A program made the position numbers and the translations under genes. Below the pieces are notes generated by a model that searched no databases, was not told the origin of the DNA, and was given only the letters and a program-made list of their open reading frames with translations. 64,000 nucleotides of DNA from Caldora sp965222765 (GTDB lineage: Bacteria > Cyanobacteriota > Cyanobacteriia > Cyanobacteriales > Coleofasciculaceae): positions 62,001-126,000 of the forward strand of contig CBDCVG010000078.1 of the NCBI GenBank assembly GCA_965222765.1, read 5' to 3'. Below are positions 16,693-25,670 of the stretch, piece after piece (positions within the stretch are counted from its first letter, which is position 1; every line of letters starts with the position of its first letter).

Positions 16693-19503
16693 TTAAACAG
16701 CTTGGGGTTGAACTTGTGGCTGGAACTGGAACAGGGAGTAAACAACATTACGACGGATATCAATCATCATCTCCAAAAACATCTCATATCCTTCCTGCTT
16801 GTATTCAATCAATGGGTCTTTTTGCCCATAGCCTCGTAAGCCTACGGACTCCCGCAAAGCATCCATCGACTGTAAATGTTCCCGCCAGAGGGTATCAATT
16901 TGCTGCAAAATGAAAAATCGCTCTGCTTGGCGCATCAATCCCCCTTGGATTTGATCCACTTGTGCTTCCTTGATGTCGTAGGCTTTGCGGACTTCTTCAT
17001 GCAAGAAAGTTTTGATTTCTCCGACTGTCATGTCCTCAAGATGCTCTGGCTCTAAATCTTGGAGTAAGTAGATGAATTCTTTCACCTTTGACACCAAGTT
17101 ATCCAATTTCCATTCTTCTGGAGGTAATTCTGGATTGACGTAGGCTTCAACAATGTCATCCATCGTCTTTTCCCCATACTGAATCACTTGCTCTTTGAGA
17201 TCCAGGCCTTCCAATACCCGCCGTCTTTCAGCGTAAATTGCCTTTCTTTGGTTGTTCATCACCTCGTCGTACTCAAACACCTGTTTACGGGTGTCGTAGT
17301 AGAAGGTTTCCACTTTTTTCTGGGCTCCTTCCAGAGAGCGGGTGAGCATTTTCGATTCGATGGGCATGTCTTCTTCGACTTTAAACATCTCCATCATGCC
17401 AGCCACGCGATCGCCCCCAAAAATCCGTAACAAATTGTCTCCCAGACTCAGGAAAAACTTAGTAGAACCAGGGTCTCCTTGCCGTCCCGCTCGTCCCCGT
17501 AACTGGTTATCGATACGGCGGGATTCGTGGCGTTCTGTGCCGATAACATGCAATCCCCCTAGATCTATCACTTCTTGATGTTCCTGCTCGGTGCACTCTT
17601 CATACTCAGAGCGAATTGCTTGATAAACCTCCCGCAGCTTTTGAATCACGGGGTCATCAGTAGGCGCATTTTCTGAAGCAACTGCTATCTTGTCTTCTGC
17701 TTCTAGTTCTGGCAGACTCTGTTCCCCATACCGCTGCACCGCAGAAGCCACAGCAGCTTTGAGCTTTTCTTCTGTAGAGTCTGATAGTTCGGTAGGGTAA
17801 ATTTCGGGACTGGCTCGCCAGGTTTTCACCTTTTTACCAGGAGCAAAACCTTGAGCCGCTGGTCGCTTACTAGCCCCTGGCCCCCCTACAGGTGATAAAA
17901 TATCTTCCTCTTCTGGCTTGACAATTTTGGGCATAAAGTACTCCCGTAGCTTCAGCCGTGCCATGTAGTCAGCATTACCGCCCAAAATAATATCTGTTCC
18001 CCGTCCTGCCATATTGGTGGCGATGGTTAGAGCCCCTTTCCTGCCTGCCTGAGCTACAATCTCTGACTCCCGTTCTACATTCTCTGGTCGGGCATTAAGT
18101 AAATTATGGGGCACCTCTCGCTCTGCCAACAAGCCTGCTAAAAGTTCTGATTTTTCGACACTTGTTGTACCTACTAGCACCGGGCGTCCTTTTTCATGCA
18201 TCTCGGCACATTCCTCAGCAACTGACGTCCACTTGCCTGCTTCTGTCTTATAGACCACATCTGCTAAATCGCGGCGTCCAGGAGGCATATTGGTGGGAAT
18301 TATCGTCACTTGCAGGTTGTAGATTTTCTCAAATTCTGCTTCTTCTGTTTTGGCAGTACCAGTCATTCCCGCCAGTTTAGGATAAAGTAAGAAGAAATTT
18401 TGATAGGTAATAGTTGCCAAGGTTTGAGTTTCATTCTGAATATCGACCCTCTCCTTGGCTTCAATGGCTTGGTGCAAACCATCACTCCAGCGGCGTCCAG
18501 CCAACACCCTTCCAGTAAACTCGTCTACAATTACAACTTCCCCATTGCGGACGATGTAGTTTACATCTGCAGTAAATAATTCTTTAGCCTTAATGGCATT
18601 AAAGATGTAATGAGCCCAAGGGTCTTTCGGGTCAAACAAATCATTAACCCCCAACAGTTCCTCAGCTTTGGCAAAGCCTTCATCAGTCATGAGGACGTTG
18701 CGAGCTTTTTCATCAACTTCGTAGTCACCGTCTTCAGCTTCTGACTCTCCTCGAACAAGGGCTCTAGCAATTTCTGCTGCTTTCAGGTATTTTTCTGTTG
18801 GTCGTTCTACTTGCCCAGAAATAATTAGAGGTGTTCTTGCCTCATCAATCAGTACTGAGTCTACTTCGTCAATGACGCAGTAATTGAACGTTCTTTGTAC
18901 GACATCTGGCATGGCTGTTGCCATATTATCCCGCAAGTAGTCGAAACCCAACTCACTGTTAGTACCATAGGTGATGTCACAAGCGTAGTTACGCTGGCGC
19001 TCTGCTGGCGCCATTCCCGATTGAATTAATCCCACACTCAATCCTAGGAAGCGATGTACCTGTCCCATCCACTCGGCATCTCGACGAGCTAGGTAGTCGT
19101 TGACGGTAACAATGTGAACACCTCTACCATCGAGAGCATTCAGATAAGCCGGTAGGGTGGAAACAAGGGTTTTTCCTTCACCGGTTTTCATCTCAGCGAT
19201 TTGTCCTTTGTGCAGAACAATTCCCCCCAAAAGTTGGACATCAAAGTGGCGCATTCCCAGCACTCGACGCCCTGCTTCCCGCACGACAGCAAAGGCTTCA
19301 GGCAACAACTCATCTAAGATATCTTCTCGTGTTTGCTCTGTAGTTGCTTTCTCCAACTGCTGCTTAAATTCTGTCGTTTTCCTCCTTAGTTCCTCTTCTG
19401 AGAGCTTTTGAACTTCTTCTTCTAGGAGGTTAATTTCGGCAACGTAAGGCTGGTATCTTTTCAGCTTGCGTGCGTTGGGGTCGCCAAGTAAGTTTTTAAG
19501 CAT
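16693..19503 (-). CDS. secA: Preprotein translocase ATPase SecA
   Basis: 936 residues, complete, and of normal cyanobacterial length. This motor pushes unfolded precursors through SecYEG at the plasma and thylakoid membranes. Walker A is in AEMKTGEGKTLV, Walker B/DEAD region in VIDEVDSVLIDEARTPLII, and the second nucleotide-binding fold has TNMAGRGTDIILGG and LRGRAGRQGDPGS. The preprotein cross-linking and scaffold domains follow. The C-terminus ends in a Gln/Pro-rich tail without the zinc-binding cysteines of E. coli SecA, as is usual in cyanobacteria. It stands alone here; its partners secD and secF are at 32-35 kb. Confidence 0.98.
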   Translation of the reverse strand: MLKNLLGDPNARKLKRYQPYVAEINLLEEEVQKLSEEELRRKTTEFKQQLEKATTEQTREDILDELLPEAFAVVREAGRRVLGMRHFDVQLLGGIVLHKGQIAEMKTGEGKTLVSTLPAYLNALDGRGVHIVTVNDYLARRDAEWMGQVHRFLGLSVGLIQSGMAPAERQRNYACDITYGTNSELGFDYLRDNMATAMPDVVQRTFNYCVIDEVDSVLIDEARTPLIISGQVERPTEKYLKAAEIARALVRGESEAEDGDYEVDEKARNVLMTDEGFAKAEELLGVNDLFDPKDPWAHYIFNAIKAKELFTADVNYIVRNGEVVIVDEFTGRVLAGRRWSDGLHQAIEAKERVDIQNETQTLATITYQNFFLLYPKLAGMTGTAKTEEAEFEKIYNLQVTIIPTNMPPGRRDLADVVYKTEAGKWTSVAEECAEMHEKGRPVLVGTTSVEKSELLAGLLAEREVPHNLLNARPENVERESEIVAQAGRKGALTIATNMAGRGTDIILGGNADYMARLKLREYFMPKIVKPEEEDILSPVGGPGASKRPAAQGFAPGKKVKTWRASPEIYPTELSDSTEEKLKAAVASAVQRYGEQSLPELEAEDKIAVASENAPTDDPVIQKLREVYQAIRSEYEECTEQEHQEVIDLGGLHVIGTERHESRRIDNQLRGRAGRQGDPGSTKFFLSLGDNLLRIFGGDRVAGMMEMFKVEEDMPIESKMLTRSLEGAQKKVETFYYDTRKQVFEYDEVMNNQRKAIYAERRRVLEGLDLKEQVIQYGEKTMDDIVEAYVNPELPPEEWKLDNLVSKVKEFIYLLQDLEPEHLEDMTVGEIKTFLHEEVRKAYDIKEAQVDQIQGGLMRQAERFFILQQIDTLWREHLQSMDALRESVGLRGYGQKDPLIEYKQEGYEMFLEMMIDIRRNVVYSLFQFQPQVQPQAV

Positions 19504-20078
19504 AACAAGAGAGGGAAACTTCTATTGGTTAAGGTCTAAGGGTAGAGGTGAGCACTTCAAAGCTGGAGGGTAGGAGCAAAGACTCAAAATCAGAATTTTG
19601 AAGATTTTGGATTTCTAAGTGCCTACCGCACAGAAGCCATCGCTTCAGGTAGGTATTTTCATTTATACACTTATCCTATCACTATCGCTCCAGACTAAGG
19701 CTGTACGGGGATTTCGACCACAGTTTAGTATGTTATTTAATGTATGGCTTGCTTTATATGATAGATAATCTTCTCTTCGAGCCTCAATTAAAACGGCAAA
19801 TCATAATCATCAATCAAACTATATTGGGCATAGTTTGGGTCATCTTTCCAACGTCTGGGATTGGTGTCGATATAGTGGCGAATGTTGTCTAAATGTTCTG
19901 TATCACGGACAACGGATTCGTAATAATTTCGTTGCCATAAGGGAATGCCTCTGGATTTGTCGGTGTTGATTAATGCGTTTGGTAGTGGCAGATTTGAAGC
20001 CAGCAATTATTGATGGTAGGGATTTGCTGTAACGGCGAAATGCGGGGGATGAGGTATCGGTATTGGGTGAAGTTTGAG

Positions 20079-20150
20079 ATGAGGATGTATGTTGGGATGA
20101 GGATGTACGTCGGAATGAGGGCGTATGTTGGGATGAGGGCGCACGTCGGT
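20079..20150. repeat. 18-bp tandem repeat (x4) within the RAYT remnant
   Basis: Four 18-base units of the form ATGAGG-TGTA-GT-GGG lie side by side and end exactly at the insertion point of the MITE. In the transposase frame they encode a Ser/Gln/Thr-rich insert. Confidence 0.85.
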
Positions 20151-20347
20151 CATTGGTGTCAACTTAAGCTCAAATGCTCATATTTGAGGAGGTTTTCCCC
20201 TCACCCCCAACCCCTCTCCCCTTTGTGGGAGAGGGGAGCCAGAGCTTCTTGTTCCCCTTCTCCCAAGTAGGGAGAAGGGGTTAGGGGATGAGGGAGAGAA
20301 TCTTACCCCTTGCCAGTCAGGGTTGTCACTTTAAGTTGACACCAATG
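20151..20347. mobile_element. MITE-like element, 197 bp, with 9-bp target duplication
   Basis: The left end CATTGGTGTCAACTTAA (20151-20167) is the exact reverse complement of the right end TTAAGTTGACACCAATG (20331-20347). CACGTCGGT directly precedes it (20142-20150) and directly follows it (20348-20356), a 9-bp target-site duplication. The interior is a GC-rich block with CCCCTCTCCC / GGGAGAGGGG complementary stretches and no gene. It must be moved by a transposase encoded elsewhere. Confidence 0.9.
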
Positions 20348-20669
20348 CACGTCGGTGCGCCCCTACAGGGTGGTTGTTGGTGATAATGATGATGCCGTGG
20401 AGATGGTTGGGCATGATTACCCATTCGTCTAAGGTTGTTTCAGGTCGTATTTGGGGGGTTCTTAACCATTCTTTTGCAACGATTTTTCCGAGTTGGTTTA
20501 AATGCATTTTTGAATCGATAATTTCTCCAAACCAATACTCTTTGTTGTGGGTGCAAAGGGTAACAAAATAAGCACCCGATTGTCGATAATCAAAACCGGG
20601 CAGACGAATAGAACGACGATGATGGATGTGGCGATTATATTCCATGTCAATCCATAATAAACCGTCCAT

Positions 20670-21129
20670 AATAAACGTGGTTGGAAAATGTGCCCAAGAA
20701 TCCGGATAACTACAAATTGTATCTGTATGTAATATAGAAATATCCTTGCCTTAGTAAAGTCCTATCCGTGGTAAAGCAAGCACAGAGGGAAGTGTGGTAA
20801 AGCAAGCACAGAGGGAAGTGCGCCAGAAGTATCCCCATCCTTACTATTGGGCAGCTTTTTCTCTCACAGGAGATGTGATTTAACTCAGAGCCTGCACTGT
20901 ACACGGAAATAATTAACGGAGAATCCTCTTACCTTGGAAATAGGGTAATCTGTACAAACGACCTTAAAGCTTTGTCATTAGTCATTGGTCCTTTGTACTA
21001 ATGACTAATGACACTTGACAAAGGACGCTCACCTTAAGTCTATTTGAGAGATTATAGTCAACAACGATCAATGATCTATTTCTTATACATACTTCCAGAA
21101 CCCCAATGGCAGCAAGATAGGGAAAATTC
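20670..21129. other. Intergenic region with 26-bp tandem duplication and a 13-bp hairpin
   Basis: A 26-base unit starting GTGGTAAAGCAAGCACAG occurs twice in tandem at 20768-20793 and 20794-20819. GTCATTAGTCATT at 20974-20986 pairs perfectly with AATGACTAATGAC at 21000-21012, giving a 13-bp stem and 13-base loop upstream of the KaiC-like operon. I saw no gene here. Confidence 0.7.
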
Positions 21130-21582
21130 ATGAGTAACCCTAAGCAGCAATTTTCATCGAATCGAGAACCAGAAGACAAAAACCTCGAGCAAGCCAGCGT
21201 TGAAGAGGTGGTGGAAGAACGGGTTAGTCAAGCAAAGACACAAGCTCGGAAAGAAGAGGTTCTCGAAATTTATGAAGACTTACTCAAAACAATTTGGGAT
21301 CGCATCTTACCCACCCTAGGCAGGGTAACAGTTATGGCGATTATGGAACGAGCTTTGGTACTCACTAAAGAGCAGTATCCTCTAATCGGTCACCTTGATG
21401 CCACTCCAGAAGGCGTTTCTTTTGAAGTATTGCGCCAGCGGTTAGGAGAAGAGGAACGGCTTTTGCTGCGAGAGGCTCTCAAGGAATTAATCGCTAACTT
21501 GATTGACATCCTGGCAATGTTAACAGGTGACATTTTAGTGCGACAACTGCTGAAAGAAATTGAAGGAAGAAAGTTATTATGA
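21130..21582 (+). CDS. Uncharacterised partner of the KaiC-like ATPase
   Basis: 150 residues. The first 45 are charged and probably disordered or coiled (EEVVEERVSQAKTQARKEE). The rest is helical, with a DLLKTIWDRILPTLGRVTVMAI core and a long amphipathic C-terminal segment (LREALKELIANLIDILAMLTGD). No signal peptide, enzyme motif or DNA-binding motif is seen. I do not recognise the family. The stop overlaps the next ATG as ATGA, so it is translationally coupled to the KaiC-like ATPase and is likely its physical partner. A role as regulator or signal-input protein is inferred from this coupling alone. Confidence 0.8.
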   Translation: MSNPKQQFSSNREPEDKNLEQASVEEVVEERVSQAKTQARKEEVLEIYEDLLKTIWDRILPTLGRVTVMAIMERALVLTKEQYPLIGHLDATPEGVSFEVLRQRLGEEERLLLREALKELIANLIDILAMLTGDILVRQLLKEIEGRKLL

Positions 21583-23237
21583 CCCTTTCCCAACCGGTGC
21601 GGTTTGGTAAATTGCCGACGAATATTCCTGGTTTTGACACGATTTTGTCAGGAGGAATTCCTGAGATGTCCACTAATATTATTACTGGGCCTCCCGGTGC
21701 TGGTAAGACAATTTTTACTCAGCAGATTATCTATACCAACGCTAGTCCGGAGCGGAAAGCACTTTATTTAATTACCCTTTCTGAGCCTTCGGTGAAAATG
21801 CTGCATTACTTGCAGAAATTTGACTTCTTTGAGCCAGAAAAAGTAGGTAAAGAGGTTATTTATTTAGATATTGGGGAAGTAATTCGTGATCAAGGCTTAG
21901 AAGATGCGATCGCGGTTATTGTTAAACATGTCCAAGAACACAAGCCTGCTATTGTTGGGATTGACAGCTTCAAAGCGATCCACGACTTGGCGCGAGATCC
22001 AGTAGAAGTCAGGAAATTTGGCTATGATTTGAGTGTACGCCTAACTACCTGGGCAGTTACCGCACTGCTAATTGGTGAATATACTCAAGAAGAAGTAGAA
22101 AAAGAACCAATATTTGCGATCGCAGATGGGATTATTCGCCTTCACAACCATCCCCTAGGTTTACACTACCAACGTTATTTAGATGTCCTTAAACTCAGAG
22201 GAGAAAAATATTTTACTGGTTTGCATCCCTTTACCATTGGCAATGATGGCTTGACTGTTTATCCTCGCATCAAAATGCCGAGCGTTGTTTCTCCTCCCGA
22301 ATCCTTCGGTGAACGGGTAACAACGGGAATTGAAGGGTTAGACCAAATGATAGATCAAGGACTGCCCCGTGGAACTGCCACAATGGTAGCAGGAGGCGCA
22401 GGTACGGGTAAAACTCTCTTAGGGCTACATTTCATCACTAGCGGTGCACAGCAAGGAGAGCCGGGAGTAATTGTCACTTTCCAAGAAAATTATCAACAAC
22501 TACAAGATATTGCTCTCTCCTTTGGCTGGGATTTACAAGCCTTAGAAGAACAAGGAAAATTAATTCACCTCTACAGTTCGCCAGTAGAAGTTCAACCTGA
22601 TATTCATGCAGCTCATGTTAAAGCTGCTGTAGAGAAAGTCAAAGCCAAGCGAGTATTATTAGATTCTCTGAAAGATATTGAAATTGCTACGCCAGATAAA
22701 GTCCGCTATAAAGACTATATTTATTCTCTAGTTAATGATTTAAAATTACGGGGTATTACCAGTATCTTAACTAATGAAATCCCAGAATTGTTTGGTCCAT
22801 TTCAACTGAGTGAATATGGGGTTTCCTTTATTGCCGATAATGTGATTTTGCTCCGTTATGTAGAGCTTTCTGGCAAGATGGGAAGGGCCATTAACATTAT
22901 GAAGGTACGGGGTTCTCAACACAGCAAAGAAATCCGGAGCTTTGAAATTACCGATGCAGGCATCCAAATTGGACAACCAATTCAGGCTCAGACAGGAGTT
23001 TTAACAGGAATGCCAATTGTGAGTAACAGTCGCTCAGATTTACATTATTTACCTATCCGGGCACGTTATGTTGTAGAAGCTTTAAAACAGGCAGGAATTG
23101 TGAGTAAAGCACAATTATCTCAAGCAACTGGATTGTCAGAACAAGATTTAAGCAAGGAACTAAAAGATTTACAACAACAGGGTTTGGTACTGTTAGTGCG
23201 TTCAAAAGAAGGAAGTCGTTATAAGGTAACTATTTAA
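21579..23237 (+). CDS. KaiC-like double RecA-fold ATPase with C-terminal winged helix
   Basis: 552 residues with two RecA/KaiC domains. The first P-loop is GPPGAGKT near residue 38, the second GGAGTGKT near residue 270. KaiC-like GFDTILSGGIP and GLDQMIDQGLPRGTA precede them. I do not see the Ser-Thr-Asp-Thr style phosphorylation segment of the clock protein KaiC in the second domain. About 60 C-terminal residues (VVEALKQAGIVSKAQLSQAT onward) look like a winged helix-turn-helix. So it is a KaiC homologue rather than the clock oscillator, and no kaiA or kaiB is nearby. A GGAAG ribosome site and ATGA coupling link it to the upstream gene. Function is unknown; such proteins are often called circadian-clock-like signalling ATPases. 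Confidence 0.87.
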   Translation: MTLSQPVRFGKLPTNIPGFDTILSGGIPEMSTNIITGPPGAGKTIFTQQIIYTNASPERKALYLITLSEPSVKMLHYLQKFDFFEPEKVGKEVIYLDIGEVIRDQGLEDAIAVIVKHVQEHKPAIVGIDSFKAIHDLARDPVEVRKFGYDLSVRLTTWAVTALLIGEYTQEEVEKEPIFAIADGIIRLHNHPLGLHYQRYLDVLKLRGEKYFTGLHPFTIGNDGLTVYPRIKMPSVVSPPESFGERVTTGIEGLDQMIDQGLPRGTATMVAGGAGTGKTLLGLHFITSGAQQGEPGVIVTFQENYQQLQDIALSFGWDLQALEEQGKLIHLYSSPVEVQPDIHAAHVKAAVEKVKAKRVLLDSLKDIEIATPDKVRYKDYIYSLVNDLKLRGITSILTNEIPELFGPFQLSEYGVSFIADNVILLRYVELSGKMGRAINIMKVRGSQHSKEIRSFEITDAGIQIGQPIQAQTGVLTGMPIVSNSRSDLHYLPIRARYVVEALKQAGIVSKAQLSQATGLSEQDLSKELKDLQQQGLVLLVRSKEGSRYKVTI

Positions 23238-23292
23238 GGGCTTGCCTCATCAAGTCTATCTAGATTCTGCCCTTTGAAAGACCCTATGTTTG

Positions 23293-23859
23293 CTACTTCG
23301 GAGAAAAACCCTCATTTAAACTAGACTCAATTCTATAGAAGGTTAATGCAGTATTACCATAGACTTTCTGGCGACAAATTTCGAGAGTGGGACAGGGGGG
23401 AGATGTCCACTTATTAGGGTTGTGCTCTACGCCTAATTCACCCATTTTGTCAAGTAGCTGATAATGAGCGATCGCTTCTAGCACTGGTTGGTACAATTTA
23501 CTAGCATAGGGTGGATCAAAGTAAATGCGGTCAAACTGTTGACCAGCCAGAAATTTTAACTGGCTAACAACATTGCCACGCATCACCCGAAACTCTTGTT
23601 GAGGTTGGCTAACCTGTTCCCAGTTTTGTTGAATCACGGTGCAGGCTTTAACCCATTTTTCAATTCCTACTACCAAAGATGCTCCTCGACACAAGGCTTC
23701 AGCTCCCATTGAACCGTTACCAGCACATAAATCCAGCCACCGGCAATTAGTTATGCTACCTTGCCAAATGTTAAATACTGCCTCCCGCACTAGGGACGAT
23801 GTTGGGCGAATTGTTTGTCCTGGTAAAGTCTTCAGTTGTCGATTGCCGTAAATTTTCAC
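23293..23859 (-). CDS. rsmD: 16S rRNA (guanine-966-N2) methyltransferase
   Basis: 188 residues. The Rossmann methyltransferase fold has the SAM-binding LDLCAGNGSMGAEALCRGA motif near residue 45 and the catalytic FDPPYAS motif near residue 117. The N-terminus has KTLPGQTIRPTSSLVREAVF, typical of RsmD. It methylates G966 of 16S rRNA in the 30S subunit. Length is normal. It converges with the KaiC-like gene and lies 20 bases downstream of a response-regulator gene on the same strand; a functional link is unlikely. Confidence 0.93.
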   Translation of the reverse strand: MKIYGNRQLKTLPGQTIRPTSSLVREAVFNIWQGSITNCRWLDLCAGNGSMGAEALCRGASLVVGIEKWVKACTVIQQNWEQVSQPQQEFRVMRGNVVSQLKFLAGQQFDRIYFDPPYASKLYQPVLEAIAHYQLLDKMGELGVEHNPNKWTSPPCPTLEICRQKVYGNTALTFYRIESSLNEGFSPK

Positions 23860-23879
23860 AAATTATTTTTTGGTTGTTA

Positions 23880-24716
23880 TCAAGGGGAAAGGGGGGTATT
23901 GTCCAAGAACCAAATGCCCTCGGCTCTAGCAACTTCTTGACCTGAACTGCGAACGGAAGCTATCCACCGACCCTTTTCTTCTTTCCAAGTCTTATCCAAC
24001 AACTTTAATGTACCCTGTAATGATTCGGACTTCTTCCCCTCGGCATACTTGAGATTAAACTCAATTACTATCTCCCCAGCATCACCCCACCAAAAAACTC
24101 CCGATTGTGAGGTAACAGAATCTAAACCAAAGATTTTTAAAGAAAAATTCGAGTAAGTTTTGGTGGGGTAATTCAAAATCACTCCACCTTTAATCAGACG
24201 CTCTTTGTCGCACAGAGTATATTTAATTTGTTTTGCATGAACTAAAGTTTTCCCACCTCCCTCGGTTTTCAACTTAGCTCTATCCTTTTTTTCTGGAACC
24301 TTAGGTAGTTTTTCTGGGAGTTCAAGTAGTTGATGTTCTTGAACCCTAGGTAGTGGATTAGGGCGTAAACGTAAGCGTACCCGCGCTAGCAGTTCTTTGA
24401 AGTTAAACGGTTTAGTAACGTAGTCATCTGCTCCACGCTCTAATCCAGCCACCTTGGCATTCACATCATCACGGGCTGTGAGGATAATGATTGGTAGTTG
24501 TGATCCCTGACTCCGCAACTCCTTCAATACAGTCCAACCATCTTTGACAGGAAGACCCAAGTCAAGTAAAAGAAGATCAAAATTATTACTCGTAGCCATT
24601 AGTACAACTTCATCACCATCAGTGGCAACCACCGTCGTGAATCCACTTGAGCGCAAACCTTTCTCCAGAAAGGCGGCAATACGTGGTTCATCCTCGGCAA
24701 TGAGAATGCGGCTCAT
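23880..24716 (-). CDS. Response regulator with receiver and an unknown C-terminal domain
   Basis: 278 residues from the ATG of MSRILIAEDEPRIAAF; the longer frame from 24860 adds 48 residues without family character. The receiver (1-120) has the phospho-acceptor Asp in LLLLDLGLPVKDG and the Lys in YVTKPF. After a Pro/Lys-rich linker (about 125-160) comes a domain of 115 residues, beginning GGGKTLVHAKQIKYTL, with several Trp residues. It is not the winged helix found in the neighbouring OmpR-type regulator and I do not recognise it. The receiver is very similar to those at 24976 and 25671, so the cluster arose by duplication. It may signal through protein contact or ligand rather than DNA binding. 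Confidence 0.82.
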   Translation of the reverse strand: MSRILIAEDEPRIAAFLEKGLRSSGFTTVVATDGDEVVLMATSNNFDLLLLDLGLPVKDGWTVLKELRSQGSQLPIIILTARDDVNAKVAGLERGADDYVTKPFNFKELLARVRLRLRPNPLPRVQEHQLLELPEKLPKVPEKKDRAKLKTEGGGKTLVHAKQIKYTLCDKERLIKGGVILNYPTKTYSNFSLKIFGLDSVTSQSGVFWWGDAGEIVIEFNLKYAEGKKSESLQGTLKLLDKTWKEEKGRWIASVRSSGQEVARAEGIWFLDNTPLSP

Positions 24717-24975
24717 GAGACTAACTTTGCTGAAAGGGTTAGAGTTTTTTTGTTTACTCTTGACATTTTCTGCCCCAGTATCACTAGCCCAAAAATGAGT
24801 AATGCATAAATTAGGTGCTCTCAGGGCATTTATTTCATCTTTGATTTTATGCTGTTGCACTCACTTGTCTTCAAAATCGAAGGTAATATTTTACCTTCAT
24901 TCAACGTTCTCAATGATCTGATGCTTGTATGATGTGATACTTGTAATACTTACTCTAACCTAAGTGTCAAAGGGT

Positions 24976-25326
24976 TTACTCACTTTTTTGTAAAGAAATA
25001 TGTATGCGTTTGAGCAAATTGTTAAAGCGGAAAGGCTTTTTTAAATAGTCATTTACCCCTTGCTTTTTCTCAATCTCTGCTCGAGCACTGACAATAATCA
25101 CAGGTATCTGTTCTCCCTGACTTCGCAGTTCCTCCAACACGGACCAACCGTCTTTCTCAGGAAGGCCTAAATCAAGGAGTAGGAGGTCAAAGTCACCGCT
25201 TAGTGCCATTTGTAGAGCTTGCTCACCATCTGGAGCGATCGCGGTGCAAAACCCATTTTTTCGGAGTCCTTTTTCTATAAAACAAGCAAGGCGATATTCA
25301 TCTTCAGCAATAAGTATACGGTTCAT
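24976..25326 (-). CDS. Single-domain response regulator
   Basis: 116 residues containing only a receiver domain. It starts NRILIAEDEYRLACF, has the phospho-acceptor Asp in LLLLDLGLPEKDG and the switch Lys in YLKKPF. The region after DG is shortened (SARAEIEKKQGVNDYL) compared with its two neighbours. There is no output domain, so it would act as a phosphate relay or by binding a partner. It lies between two longer response-regulator genes on the same strand, with 240-345 base gaps, and probably arose by duplication. Its kinase may be the one at 26317-27843. Confidence 0.87.
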   Translation of the reverse strand: MNRILIAEDEYRLACFIEKGLRKNGFCTAIAPDGEQALQMALSGDFDLLLLDLGLPEKDGWSVLEELRSQGEQIPVIIVSARAEIEKKQGVNDYLKKPFRFNNLLKRIHISLQKSE

Positions 25327-25561
25327 GATCTAGGGCATCTTGGGAATAGGTGCGCGAAGTGATTAGGGTGAAAGCTGACCCAACCTTCTATCAGGCCAAG
25401 CCCTTTTTGGCAATGTGGATAGGCGAAGGTTTCTCCCTCAAAATATTAAGTATTATCTCTCTGGGTGAATCTTGTATGAGATACTAATGAAAAAATTCTC
25501 ATGATTTCGTAATATTTGGTGTTATTCTTACCGCACAGCAGCTTAACAATTTCTCATACCA

Positions 25562-25665
25562 AATCCGGGTTAATTACCCCCGTTATGTTAGGGATAAGGC
25601 AGAAGGGAAAGAAGGTTTCAGCGAAACCGGGGGTAGAATAGGCGGATGTGGTATTAACCCGGATT
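25562..25665. repeat. MITE-like element or stem-loop with 13-bp inverted ends
   Basis: AATCCGGGTTAAT at 25562-25574 is the exact reverse complement of ATTAACCCGGATT at 25653-25665, and similarity continues a few bases inward. The 104-base unit holds no gene. No clear target duplication is seen. It ends five bases before the stop side of the OmpR-type regulator and may act as its transcription end. Confidence 0.6.
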
Positions 25666-25670
25666 CAGTA

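Larger units (their letters stand above)
19788..20669 (-). pseudogene. REP-associated tyrosine transposase (RAYT/TnpA_REP), broken
   Basis: The N-terminal part (20669 to about 20357; likely start ATG 20645) reads RRSIRLPGFDYRQSGAYFVT and carries the HUH motif in WVIMPNHLHGI. The C-terminal part (to 19788) has the catalytic-tyrosine region PLWQRNYYESVVRD followed by IRHYIDTNPRRW. Between them are a 197-base insertion with terminal inverted repeats, an 18-bp tandem repeat, and a piece reading LPSIIAGFKSATTKRIN in the N-terminal frame. Removing the insertion and one target copy restores the frame into KRIN, after which one further frameshift separates it from the PLWQRNYYE frame. The gene is therefore damaged at least twice. 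RAYTs mobilise or maintain REP palindromes; this copy is inactive. Confidence 0.85.

Noticed and set aside
21579..23237. True circadian KaiC
   Set aside because: No phosphorylation segment of the clock protein is seen in the second domain, a winged helix is appended, and kaiA/kaiB are absent.
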